Assembly: GCA_001600415.1 (NCBI GenBank)
Contig: BCJX01000007.1
Location: forward strand, 838,032 to 902,031
DNA from: Pascua guehoae
Lineage: Eukaryota; Basidiomycota; Tremellomycetes; Trichosporonales; Trichosporonaceae
DNA: 64,000 bases
Direction: 5' to 3'
Position numbers and translations under genes: made by a program. This document shows positions 33,317 to 45,145 of the stretch, piece after piece. The notes under the pieces are model-generated. The model ran no database searches. It saw only the letters and a program-made list of their open reading frames with translations, and was not told the origin of the DNA. Every line of letters starts with the position of its first letter. Position 1 is the stretch's first letter.

Positions 33317-34993
33317 AGAGCATACCTCCCACGTACCGATATTTTCCTTCCAGTCCTTTGGTTTCTCGACCAACGCGGGACTCCAAGAATACGTAAACGG
33401 AATCCGGAGGCGATGGAGCACGAGTGGGCCGACCGACAGCTCGAGCGACTCGAGGCCAAGCACGCTCACGCGGAAGCTGTTGATCACGTCTCCGATCCCC
33501 TGCCACATCCTGTCGTGTCAGCCGAGGCGCCAAACACACGAGCGCGGGATTGAGCAACGCGGGGGAGTGCTCACTCACAATGCATTGGCGAGGATGTAGG
33601 ACGAATAGTTGTTGACCGACGCGTCCGTCTTTTTGCTCTTGGCTTTGACAAGGGGATGCGGGAACTGTGTCGTCGGTGTCCAGGGCATTGCTGAATGTCA
33701 GTTGACGATACGCCTACGCACTGCAACGTTGGTACCCACTATACGACATGTGGAGCGGGATGCCCAATGCCTCGGCGACGTGGATGTTCGCCACGGCCGC
33801 AGGGTTGCTGATGATGGCGTCGGCGCTGAACGGTCTCTCCTCGTTGGGCGTAAAGCACGCCATGTAGCATCCCAGGAGCATGTCCTTGGCCATGGCACGT
33901 TTTGCGCGCACACTGCGGCCGGCCATGATGCCTAGGCCCGGGATGAGACCGAGGTCTGGTGTGAGCATTCGTCGCATTCCTCTCAGAGCCTGGTGTACAC
34001 ATTCACGCAACGGGGTCGCCTTACAGGCAGCGTCATGACCGATTCTCCTGCGACGCACCCCCAACATCCTGGACACGCTGCACCCGACCAGTCTGTGGAT
34101 CTCTGCCACGAATGACAGGCACCCTGCCGGCCCTGCCCGAGCCCCAGGACAAGAACCCGTCACTCACCCTTGACCATGTACGTCATGACCCCGTGTGGAA
34201 TTCCCCCAATGTTAAAGTGTTCGAGGTGCGTGGCGAGCGGCTCCCCAAACGCATCCACACCAGGGAGGTGCATGCGCGCCGACGACGAGACGAGGTCTGC
34301 AAAGTCGGGGTGTGTGGCGATCCGCACGCGGTGTCCGCGAGTGAGGATGAGCTGGAGCGCGAGCGCAATGAACGGGAGGACGTCGCCTGGTGTGTCAGTC
34401 ACCCACGGGTCACTAAGTACATGTGTGCGGTGTCGCTACCCAGCGGAAGGCTATCCCGCCCATCTGTCCTCCCGCAGCCCACCTTCCTCGCACCGCTATC
34501 TGGCCTGATCTCCGGTCCTGCTGGGACTCACCCCGCGACCCAACGACGAACATGACGACATTCAACGGCGGGCACTCGCGGTAGTGCAGCGTATCGACCG
34601 CAAACTCGCGCACACTCGACGTCTCCACGGGCGCGGACGGGACGCCGTCGAGGCCGGCCCACGCATCGTCAATCTCAATGTCCAGGTTGCCGTCTCGGGT
34701 CACCGCGGGGCTCCATGCGGGGACGGCCGACTCGTCGTATGCTGAAGCCAGTCAGTGGTGGGCTCGTCTCGGCTGCGTCATCACGGACCGTCTACAATGT
34801 CGTCAAAGTCTGGCGGCTGATCTTGGGGATGGCCTCGCTGGTCTCCTTTGTGGTCTCGTGCGTGGTCTTGTGCATGGCCTTGCGGACCTCGGGCCTCGGA
34901 GGGGCCCGCCACGGGTGGCTCTCTGTACGGCGGGGGTATCTCTGGACTCGGCTCCCGGGCGATGGACGCCCTCTTTAGTGGGTGTTTGCCCAT
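30579..34993 (-). CDS. UDP-glycosyltransferase, sterol 3-beta-glucosyltransferase-like
   Basis: GT1-family enzyme, probably glucosylating sterols from UDP-glucose. The start at ATG 34993 (MGKHPLKRASIAREPS) leads to a disordered tail. The GT28-type N-domain follows: NVVMFVVGSRG joined to DVLPFIALALQLI, GHRVRIATHPDF and a long run of short exons (ADAIISNPAAVANIHVAEAL, GDVINSFRVSVLGL, PPIYIGYVV). The sugar-donor signature is VRAVCHHG, then GAGVTAAGLRAGLPS, IVVPFNGDQ and WFWGNAVHAAGAG. There is no PH/GRAM domain like that of Atg26. A long extension follows (GLGNLMYGVPKG, GFDLVYSIQEGLDNVPG, GLGMWDGVTGLVTEPYHGA and a basic Ser-rich tail ending KGKGRAK), as in several fungal paralogues. About 14 exons; one intron has a C16 tract with CA repeats (33286-33318). 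Exact joins of small exons are tentative. Confidence 0.8.
33286..33318. repeat. Poly-C / (CA)n tract in an intron
   Basis: About 16 C followed by a CA dinucleotide run, inside an intron of the glycosyltransferase gene. Similar C-runs occur in introns or flanks at about 10537, 51000 and 55105. Confidence 0.9.
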
Positions 34994-36019
34994 GGCTGGT
35001 GAGTGTCCTGCGGGTGGGGTGGTGAAAGAATGAGGGGGGAGATGGGCTTCAGCAATGCGCAAAGTCAGTCACATATACCTGTGGAGAGCGTTGGTCCATG
35101 CCCGAAACACTGCGCGCGCATTGCAAACGCGTGCACTGCATGCACCGCTCGCTGCATGCGCGCTGCACCGCATCGGATGGCAATATATTCACGAGGCGGG
35201 CATGGGGCCCAGCACCCGCGCGGAATGGTGGGTCATGCGGAATGGGAGGGAATGGATGGGGATCTAGGACTCCATTTTATCGATACAGAGTGTGCCCCCG
35301 GCCAGAGACGGCTTAATCTCAGGCACGCCACCTGGGGCAGGCGACGAGGCGTCACTACTGGCGCGCATCTGGGCCCTCTGCAGCAGCGCTAGTTCCTGAA
35401 ACGGCGTACGGCGTGTCACTGTCGGCTGTGGTTTGGTCACCTCGGACGATTGGATGCACAGAGTACTGCTGCCCTGATGTGGATGTTGCTTGGCGTGATC
35501 AGAGTGGAACTGCGCCCAGAACACAGCCACACCGCTGGAGCAGTACTGTAGTTTGGAAGCGACAGCCCCAGATTGATCTTGGCCAGCCAGCCCACCCAGG
35601 TCAAGGCTCTAGAACACTTTGCTTCCGCGCCAAGTTTACCCCGGTGGTCGTCGATATATATAACGTGGCTCCAGCGCGGGGTCTCCGTCATGATCCTTCA
35701 ACCACGAGTCATCTATATGCAAGTGATGCATTCTCTTAGCGTTTGTTGTAGGTCTGATACAGTGGCTGGCCGTCGGCTGGCGACAGGTTTTGGCTTATCC
35801 AATGAAACGGAAGTTTGCGCTCTGGATGGCGTACTGTAAAGGTATATTAGCGACCGAACAGAGGGTGTGTCGCAGGACTGGTGGCACAGGATAGCAGAGG
35901 AGGGCGAGAGGACACATGTAAAGATGTGGGGGTGAGGCTGGCCCTGGACTATCCAGCAAAGTCGGGCAAGAGCTAGAGCGGCGGCACAGGCCCTCGCCCT
36001 GTGGGGTGTCCTCCTCAAG
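34994..36019. other. Intergenic region with one uncertain small ORF
   Basis: Promoter of the glycosyltransferase on its left side. A minus-strand frame at 35264-35530 (VFWAQFHSDHAKQHPHQ ... TPFQELALLQRAQMRASSD, ending CIDKMES) is open, with a TATATATA at about 35653-35661 upstream on that strand. However, no ATG or matching first exon joins it in frame. It could be the last exon of an unrecognised small gene, or chance. Confidence 0.3.
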
Positions 36020-36170
36020 GCCGGCGAGCATGACAACTTTGTTACCAACGTCGCCGCATCGCTCGGGGGGGCCATGCCCGTCCTTCAGGCAAGAGGCCGT
36101 CAAGATGTTTGCCCGTGTCGACAAGGACCTGGGCGCGGATATCGAGAAGGCCTTGAAGTTCAACAAGTAG
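36020..36170 (+). pseudogene. Catalase 3' relic
   Basis: The end of a small-subunit-type fungal catalase: AGEHDNFVTNVAASLGGAMP in one frame, then EAVKMFARVDKDLGADIEKA and LKFNK with a TAG (36168-36170) in another. This order (FV.NV..L.GA, then the V..F..VD.DLG..I... helix) is the catalase C-terminus. A frameshift lies at about 36085, and nothing of the haem-binding core is found upstream. It is a truncated, decayed copy. Confidence 0.65.
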
Positions 36171-36225
36171 GCGGGCGGCGTGCAGGTGCAAGGAGCTTGG
36201 GTGACAGGCGTGGTCATCCCTCGGC

Positions 36226-36296
36226 CACCCATACCACCTATGCCACCCATCACCTATGCCATCCATCACCTATGCCACCCATACCACCTCCCATTT
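36226..36296. repeat. Imperfect CCACCCAT/CACCTATGC minisatellite
   Basis: Several imperfect copies of CACCTATGCCAYCCATCAC just beyond the catalase relic, overlapping the possible 3' end of the p15-like gene. Confidence 0.75.
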
Positions 36297-37042
36297 ATGC
36301 CGGAGGCATCGAGCATATGTGTCAAGCTCACACCCAACGTGGATGTGCTGCACACTCTCATGCCCTGCGCGATACAGTCCCTCAAAGGCCATACGCGACC
36401 ATTTCACAGTCGGCCGGCGACTCACCTTTGGCTGCATGCCCTCGGCGGCCTCAATGGGACGGAGGACGAATACGTCGCGGAACTTGCGCGGGTACTCGCT
36501 CGGGTCGACGGGCGCGCTATCGCCGACCTTCATGACGGCGGGGCCGTGGAGGACCGAGCCGGTGACGGTGAGGAGGAGCTCGGGCGCTCCGCCCGCCTGG
36601 GAACTTTCGAGTGCTGCCGGGTTAGCGGATACAATACCCAACGTTACCCACCCTTGAGAGGATGGCAGTCGAGCGTCTGGCAGTCGTGCCTGCTGAGGGG
36701 CATGGCCTCGAGAAAGGCCGTCATGGACGGCACGTCGGGGGTGACGGGGTTGCCATTCCAGATCACTTTGGCGCTCGGGAGATAGAATTGCGGCACCTCC
36801 TAGAGTATTGTCAGTAAACAGAGGTGATTCCGAGTCGGGTCCACGCTCTAGAGTCGCGTGTAAGACGACGTACCGCGGACCGGCGCGTTGGCTCGTCGTA
36901 CGCCTCGTAGTAGATCTGGCAGAAGGCAATCGCACCGTGCGAGGCTGCGTCGATCGCAGAGGATGACCACGGCGCAGGCCTGTTGTTAGTCGTTTCAGTG
37001 GGGCGTGCGCGTCAGCAAGACGTACTTGGCCGCAGCTGCCAT
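36270..37042 (-). CDS. NTF2-like mRNA export factor (p15/NXT1-like)
   Basis: Small NTF2-fold protein that pairs with the Mex67/NXF1 export receptor at the nuclear pore. The start at ATG 37042 (MAAAAK) is joined over a GTACGT intron to PAPWSSSAIDAASHGAIAF and CQIYYEAYDEPTRRSA. Then come EVPQFYLPSAKVIWNGNPV, DVPSMTAFLEAMPLSRHDCQ, TLDCHPLK, and LLLTVTGSVLHGPAVM plus RKFRDVFVLRPIEA. The pattern (FY..YD..R, Y...A...WNGN, FLE.MP.S.H..Q.LDCHP, L.VTV.G.V, F...F.L.P) is that of p15/NXT1. The last few residues after GMQPK are uncertain: the frame reads on to 36270, or a final intron is used. Four or five exons. Confidence 0.8.
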
Positions 37043-37505
37043 GGTGACGGATGGAGGTGGGTGTGGGTGAGCGAATTGGTGTTTGAGAGAGCCGTGTTGT
37101 GAAATCTGGGCTTGACTGGGTACTTGTGTGCGTTGGGTGGCAAATGTGGAGGACAACCACGTGCAGGTGGAAGAATGTTACGTAATGCAAGGATCACCTG
37201 TGGTGTGGTAGCTTGAAGTTGACGTCCATGTCGATGTGGCGGTCGGCGCTCTTCCGGCTACCACAAGCCCCTCTTAGAGCGTGGAGCAATAGAAACACCA
37301 TGGGGAAGACGGCGAGGCAGATGCCGGTTCCACTCTGAGAGGGAAAAGCACTCTTGTCACCCTGCCATCGAGATTGGACTCGCGCCACAGCGGGCCCGAT
37401 CCAGGTGCTGGAACGCGTCAGTATCCTTCAGCACTGTGTCTAAATTCAACAACCCCAGCCACTGAAATGGATCATGCATGAACGGTGGGTAATTGCTATA
37501 CAATG
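37043..37505. other. Intergenic region
   Basis: Between the p15-like start and the stop of the Obg gene, both on minus. A 64-codon minus frame at 37194-37388 contains a hydrophobic stretch (GICLAVFPMVFLLLHAL) but lacks a supported start. Otherwise empty. Confidence 0.35.
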
Positions 37506-39226
37506 CTATGCCTGGATGAGATCCTCCTCAATCTCCTGCTTCTCCTCGACGACAACGGGCTTTGGCGGCGGAACGCCCTCCATTGCCCTGCGGACCTTTT
37601 TAGGCGGACGGGCAGCGTCCACATTGGTGGCCAGAATGGAGACGAGGCGGTCGAGTCCCGTGCCAAACTTTGCACTGACGACGAGGACTTCTGCGCGCGA
37701 CTCGTCATGTTCCTTGACCGCCTCCTCGAGCGCGGCCACCTTGGCTTTGACATCGTCCTCGTCAAGCTCGTCCGTCTTGTTCAGCGCAACGATGCGCGCA
37801 CGCTCCGCGAGGCCGGGCTTGTACGCCTCGAGCTCGGCGCGCAGCGTGGCAAGGTCGGCGACAGGGTCTGGGCGGCGCGCGTCGAGGACGTACGTGAGTG
37901 CAAGCGAGCGCTCGATGGAACGGAGGAACGAGTGGCCAAGGCCGACGTTTTCAGACGCGCGGGCCAGCAGACCCGGGTTGTCGGATACGGTAAACCGTGT
38001 CTTTTCGAGCAGGCGGTGGGTGCGTGGGGCTCGCGGGAGGGGCTTGTAGTCACCCCGCTCGCGAGCCGCAGCATCGGCTTCACGCTCAGTCTCGGTCTCT
38101 TCCACGGGACTGTCGGGGGCGGCTACCCAGGACCCATCCTCGAGCACACGCACAACGCCAATCTGCGGGTGCAGGGTTGTGAACGCGTAGTTTGCGACCT
38201 CGGCACGGCGACCGGTCAGCGCGCGGAGGAGCGTACTCTTGCCCGCATTGGGAAGGCCCACAAGACCAACGTCTGCGAGGAGCTTGAGCTCAAACTCAAA
38301 TGTGCGTGTTGCAGGCAACACTCCACGGGAGGCGACGCGTGGGTGCCGGATTGTGGGTGACACAAAGTGCGGGTTACCGAGGCCGCCCACGCCACCACGC
38401 GAGAGGAGGATGGGTGTGTCGAGTGGCTCTGCAATGTCAAGCGTGAGCGCTGGTTCGACGTCGAAACCCGGCGTAGCTCTTGTCCATCGCCCAGACTGCC
38501 GCAGGAGCGTTTCTGCCTCTTTGACGTCACGATCTGATGCCTCAAAGTTTGGGTGCTGGACCAGCCACCGCTCGCGTGTCAACCGCCGGCGCTCCGCACG
38601 ATCCAGACCCAGCGCGTCTGCCTCGCGTCCGTTCTTCTCCGCTTCACCCTCACGTGAGATTTCGCGAATCACCGTGCCCACAGGCACAGTGACAACCACG
38701 TCCTCGCCGCGTCGCCCGTGCCGAAGGTTGCCTGCACCGTGCCCGCCCTGTCCGCCGATCAGTCGCTTGGCCACTGTTGACAGAGATGTCAGGTGTGTCG
38801 ACGTCTGCAGGTATACCGAACCCCCAGGCCCGCCGTTGCCACCCGACGGGGGACCGAGGCCGCGCTTTGTTGGGAGAAACGCAGATGTCCCCGAGCCGCC
38901 CTTGCCGCCGCGTACGGTCACGCGCAAGAAATCGACAAAGTCTCCACCCTAATCTGAGTTAGTCATCGTGGAAGAAATCGGAAGCGAGATATCGATTCCC
39001 CACATACCTGTCGCTTGCGCTTGATCTCCATCTTCTTGCGGCGCCGGTGCAGCTCGCCAATGACGTCGTCAAACTCGTCCTCATCCTCGTCGATGGCTTG
39101 TGGGTATGGCGACGAGGTCGAGGAGGCGCGGGTAGCCAAAGCTATTGGGCGGATGAACAGCGCCCGTTGTGATCGAGTCGCTTGAAGGCATGTTCCGCAA
39201 CGAGGCGTGAGCTGCAAGACGCGCAT
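37506..39226 (-). CDS. MTG2: Mitochondrial Obg-family GTPase (MTG2/GTPBP5-like)
   Basis: GTPase that assists assembly of the large mitochondrial ribosomal subunit. Two exons (39008-39226 and 37506-38948) give 553 residues. The first encodes a basic, Ser/Arg-rich mitochondrial presequence (MRVLQLTPRCGTCLQATRSQ). The Obg domain starts at GGDFVDFLRVTVRGGKGGSG with its glycine-rich helices (PPSGGNGGPGGSVYL, GGQGGHGAGNLRHG). An insertion of about 80 residues separates it from LLSRGGVGGLGNPHF. The G domain has G1 GLPNAGKST, G2-region TLHPQIGVV, G3 DNPGL, G4 NKTD and G5 SAK. G3 is DNPG where DIPG is usual. Acidic C-terminal tail. It is divergent from the kynurenine monooxygenase gene, whose product is a mitochondrial outer-membrane enzyme. 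Confidence 0.92.
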
Positions 39227-39738
39227 GGTGTGTTGACAAGAGGGTGACCAACGAAGCCGACAACATTCGAAAATGGACAAGATTGAGCATGCCCGGAACC
39301 TGGTGAATTGGTGACCGGCGGTTGTTGGTGCGTCACATGGCCTCCACCAGGCACAGAATGAAAATATCTCCCCTCCCATGTGGGATATTTGGCTCCGTTA
39401 ATCCCATTACGTTTTCTTATCAGAGTTTTGATTAGCAAGCGCAGTCAGATTGGTGGCAAACAGCTGGGGTTGAGAAGGAGAAAGTGGGCGATGAGGGGCG
39501 ATTGGGATTGGTTGGCATGACGTGCTCCTTTTTGGGTCGTGTGCCTGGGCGCTGCTGTTTTTGCGACCCGAGCCGATATCTGGCCATCACGAGTGGCCCC
39601 CTTTGGTGGCATGGCGTTGGCACCGGGCACCGGCTAGAGTCTGTCTTATTGACTGCCCATATTTACTGCCCATATTTCCGAGTCGACACCCCCAAGTCGT
39701 CTGACTTTTCCAAGTCACCAACTATACTCCCCATCACC
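39227..39738. promoter_or_regulatory. Divergent promoter between MTG2 and BNA4
   Basis: A 512-bp region between divergent starts. No clear TATA box; a repeated ATTTACTGCCCATATTT motif lies just upstream of BNA4 (about 39653-39678). Confidence 0.4.
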
Positions 39739-41643
<1,905 letters not shown>

Positions 41644-43308
41644 AGAGTCTCGGGGGTATGCTTGTACGATGAGGTTTCTTGTGTAAGGATAGTAGGCGTA
41701 GATCATGATCACGGCTCAGCTTCGGCTCGAGGTATGCATAGATGCCGGATGTCCGATGTGGGGCTGTCTAACGATTTCACTCTGACGTTCGGCTACGCTA
41801 TGTTAGCAGGGGATAGTACCAGCTATTGGGCTTGGGGCGTGTGGACAAAACGGTTGTCGTGCTCCCAGCCTATGGGACCCGTTATGGCCAGCTCCTGACG
41901 GTGAATCTATGATGATCTTGGTCACAATCGCGCATGCCGTGCTGACTGGCAGACGAGCGGGAATTCTGGACGATGAGGAATTGGAATGGCCAGGGAGGTA
42001 CGATGCCTAGGGAACGCTGGCCCATGTCTTGGCCGATCGTCATCCCCCTGGGCCAAAGCTCAAGGTAATCTTCTGTGGTGGTTCTCTCCATTGGACGCTG
42101 GGACGCGACTCTGACACGCAACATCTGGTGTCGCCCGTCTCCTCTACGTGGTTCAACCCGCGAAGGACGATCTGTTCCGTTTTTGTAGGCACACGTGTAC
42201 CCAAAGCCACCATTCCACCTACTTGGAGGCCTGCACTGCTAGTACCGCGCGGGAAGCATGCAAAGACAACGTGAGCACTTCCCTAAACGCTTGACTGTGT
42301 GTCTGTGCTGCGACGGTGGGTGTTGGCACAACCCAGGGGTCTGCGCCGGTAGAGGCCGGTAGAGGCCGGTGTGCGGTAATATGAGTAGAGGCAGAGTTTG
42401 GGGCGTCTGGACTTGAAGAGGTGTCTGGTGAGGACGTGCCTTGACCCACCCTAGCAGAGGCGGCGTAATCGATTCCCGACTCAAGTTTCCATAACTAGAT
42501 AAGGGCAAAGTGACAGTCACGGCCGGGGGGCGATGGGCTGCACAATGCACGAGCGATCATGTGCCCATCTGTGCGCCGTTGCTCTTGGTGGTCGGAGCCC
42601 CACGCCTAGTAGCGTGTCACGGCGATCCGGCGATCGGCGGAGGTGTCCTCCACCGCACAGGCCGCGCCCTGTCGAGCACTGATCACCGTTGGGGGCTGGG
42701 GCCTCGCGAGTCCTAACAGCAGCACGTGTGTGTCACAGTCGTACTCGTCGATGACTGGCTTGTGCGTCATGTTGCCATTTCCTAGAGCGACGACTGTACA
42801 TGTGCCTCATGGGGTGCGTGGGTTGAAGCTACACTTTGTCGGAATAGACGAGGTAAAAAGGGTATCATGTCTGCAGCCTTCTATCCACAATTCCTTCTCG
42901 AGGATCGTGCAGTCTTGGTTGTCCATCCCCGCTTCGCCCATGGTTCTTGTTCTTCACCGTCCGGGTCAGACGCTGGCCTGCCAAGTCCGCACCTCGGCCA
43001 GAACAGGAACAAGACCTCACGAGACTTGCTGCCTGAAGAAAGCTTGCAATTAGCTCCAGCTGCAACTGCCCAACCAATGTGGCGTTTCTACAACACACCC
43101 CCCCATCAGCTACTCTCGCGCGCCTCGCGACTCTGTCACTCTCGAGCTTGATCGTTGTGGCCAACATGCCACCTCACTCAGTGCTTCAATCTGGCGACTG
43201 GCTGGATACTCCAGCTGCCTGCTGGACATCTGACAACAGCATGGGACGAAGAAACCGCAACATCACGACGGCGCAGCGGCCGATGTGAACTGTACGTGAA
43301 ACATCAAG
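41644..43308. other. Gene-free region before tRNA-Gly
   Basis: About 1.66 kb. It contains a short tandem GGTAGAGGCC repeat (about 42345-42372). Frames on both strands lack domains and splice structure. No gene seen. Confidence 0.45.
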
Positions 43309-43386
43309 ACATTGTTGGTGAAATGGTATCATTCCTTCTTCCCATGGCGTTCGGAGGTGGCGGGGGTTCGATTCCCTCACAATGTA
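43309..43386 (+). tRNA. tRNA-Gly(CCC) with a 7-nt intron
   Basis: Cloverleaf: acceptor ACATTGT (43309-43315) with ACAATGT (43379-43385), seven perfect pairs; D stem GTGA/TCAT around AATGGTA; anticodon stem CCTTC (43334-43338) with GGAGG (43353-43357, one G-U); anticodon CCC at 43341-43343; T stem GGGGG/CCCTC with loop TTCGATT; discriminator A. Pairing requires a 7-nt intron (43345-43351, TGGCGTT) after position 37. C2-G71 and A73 agree with glycine identity. A1-U72 is unusual and lowers confidence a little. Confidence 0.78.
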
Positions 43387-43406
43387 TGGTGTGCTGGAGA
43401 GCTTGC

Positions 43407-43411
43407 TTTTT
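43407..43411 (+). terminator. Pol III terminator of tRNA-Gly
   Basis: TTTTT 21 bp after the tRNA 3' end, the usual RNA polymerase III stop. Confidence 0.7.
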
Positions 43412-43423
43412 AGGCATCGTGGT

Positions 43424-43490
43424 GGGTGGTAGTGGTGGTGGCAATGGTGATGGTGATGGTGATGGTGGTGGTGATGGTGGTGGTGGCGGT
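43424..43490. repeat. (GGT/GAT)n microsatellite
   Basis: Run of GGTGGT and GATGGT trinucleotides just downstream of the tRNA-Gly gene. Confidence 0.9.
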
Positions 43491-43655
43491 TGGGTACTGT
43501 GGCGAAAACTGTTGGAAGTGCAGTGCGCCGGTGCAAGGATACCCTGGAGGGTTGGGGGGTACGGAGACGACGGCGAGCCATGACACGCGGCAAGGACGCC
43601 CGCGAGCTGTGACCGAGAACGGACAGCGTGGACAGCGTGGACGACGGCAGCAACC

Positions 43656-43733
43656 GCACAGGAAGCACGGGAAGCACAGAAAGCACAGAAAGCACAGAAA
43701 GCACAGAAAGCACAGAAAGCACAAGCTCGTGTC
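43656..43733. repeat. 9-bp tandem repeat (CACAGAAAG)n
   Basis: About eight copies, the first three degenerate (CACAGGAAG, CACGGGAAG). In the 43628 plus-strand frame it encodes Ser-Thr-Glu repeats. Confidence 0.9.
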
Positions 43734-44768
43734 CGGTGTCCCCGTCCGTACGGAGACATCAACCCGACCCGGCCACCGTGAATGCAGACACCAACGCCGA
43801 GGCCGCCACGCCGCCGCCAACGGCCCTACCCCCCCCGCCAACGGCGAGGTGCTCAAACCTGCCGTACCCCAACCCAATACCGTATCCAAACCCGATAACG
43901 CGACCCCCACCACGCACAAGGGCTAGTGCCGGCGCCGGCCGCAGCGGGACTCGGTCGACCAAGCCGGGGAGGCGCGCCTGCCTGGCCTGGTGGCCCTCAC
44001 CGCCTTTGTCCCGTGGCACGCCAGCCCCGGCCCTCGCCCGTGCTTACACGGCGATCTGAGCAGCTTCATCCTCGTCGGCGACGAGGTCACGCGCATTGTC
44101 GGAGACGGCCGGATGGTGGCCCGCGTACTGGTGTATGCGAGTGTGGCACGTCAACCCCCGCACTGCCTTGGCAGGAGGAAGGTGGATTATCCCACCAAGA
44201 GAGAAGGATTGGAGATGGAGAAGATTCCGAGGTTGCACTTTGGGCCGTTTTGGATGGGCGATAGCCATGGGCCGAGATGGGAGAGAGAGAGGACAGGAGA
44301 GATGGCAGAGGGGAGAGAGGTGGGACAGGGACAGGGGAGACGGACAGTGTCTAGGGTGGGTGATATGGTGTCGTTGGACCAGTTCCCGCCACGGCCACTC
44401 GGCGACGCTTCTCATCGCTCCGACTGTGTCTCGTCTGGTCCTATCCCCATATCCCCCATATTCCCTCTGGAATCACCGCGCGCCGGCCGCCCAAGACACG
44501 ATCGGGCAACTATGGTGGAACGCACACGATCTTGGAACATCATGCACAGGCGTTCATGTATATTTCAGAGTACTTCCTGTCGTGTCATGCCAAGTCGGAC
44601 AGATTACTGAGACGCGAGTTGCATCCACTTTCACACCACTCCAGGCCTATTTTCACTCAGTTCTTCGTCCAGGCCACTCTTGGCATTCGTTGTATGTGTT
44701 TTTCGTTTCTCGACGCCGTTAACGTCGCGCCCGTCCCACGACTCTCCATGTTGGCTCGCTCGGGCACA

Positions 44769-45145
44769 TCACTTTCCCCCGCCCCAGGACGTATCCATGT
44801 CGGTATCCTGCTTGACGCGCGCAACCATATCACGCTTCCCGCCGCCCCACGACGTATCCATGTCTGTGTCGTGCTTGGCGCGCTCGACGACATCGCGCTC
44901 CTCGGCGTCACGCTTCCCGCCGCCCCAGGACGTGTCTCTGTGTGTGTCGTGCTTGGCCCGCTCGACCAGACGTTTCCCGCCACCCCAGGAGGTATCCATG
45001 TCCGTGTCGTGCTTGGCGCGCTTGACCTGTTGTGTGAGCACCCGCGCTGGCACTCTTATTGGACACGTACCGCGTCGTGGTCGACGGGGGCTGCGGTCGT
45101 GGTGGCGAGGAGGGTCAGGAGGGCGAGGGAGAGGATGAGTTTCAT
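44769..45145 (-). CDS. Secreted repeat-peptide precursor with Lys-Arg (Kex2-type) sites
   Basis: Exon 1 (45071-45145, MKLILSLALLTLLATTTAAP) is a textbook signal peptide. A 44-nt intron with a GTACGT donor (45027-45070) leads to exon 2 (44769-45026), giving 110 residues. After VKR (residues 26-28) come four copies of a 14-residue unit: AKHDTDMDTSWGGG (29-42), AKHDTHRDTSWGGG (49-62), the first version again (75-88), and VKQDTDMDTSWGGGK (96-110) at the C-terminus. Units 1-3 are each followed by KR; spacers LVER, DAEERDVVER and DMVAR precede units 2-4. This is the plan of alpha-factor precursors and other Kex2-processed repeat proteins: entry to the secretory pathway, then cleavage after KR into several copies of one peptide. 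No CaaX box, so it is not a lipidated basidiomycete pheromone. A TATA-like ACATAAAGAG lies about 65 bp upstream. No modifying enzymes are adjacent. Confidence 0.8.

Larger units (their letters stand above)
43387..44768. other. Repeat-rich region with an unassigned plus-strand ORF
   Basis: Contains two microsatellites and a plus-strand frame from 43628 (MDSVDDGSNRTGSTGSTEST) to about 44057. A second open frame around 43930-44130 (GLVALTAFVPWHASPG, SFILVGDEVTRIVGDG) reads like protein. I could not join them by a valid intron, and an in-frame TAG at 43924 separates the second from its upstream frame. It may be a decayed or mis-spliced gene. No domain recognised. Confidence 0.3.

Noticed and set aside
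37194..37388. Small minus-strand frame with a hydrophobic segment
   Set aside because: No ATG in frame near the hydrophobic part and no intron that would supply one; kept only as a note in the intergenic entry.
43410..43919. Minus-strand frame with Cys-Phe-Leu repeats
   Set aside because: It is only the antisense translation of the 9-bp and GGT/GAT microsatellites.
44769..45145. Lipidated basidiomycete mating pheromone
   Set aside because: Those precursors are short, lack a signal peptide and end in a CaaX box; this one has a signal peptide and ends SWGGGK.
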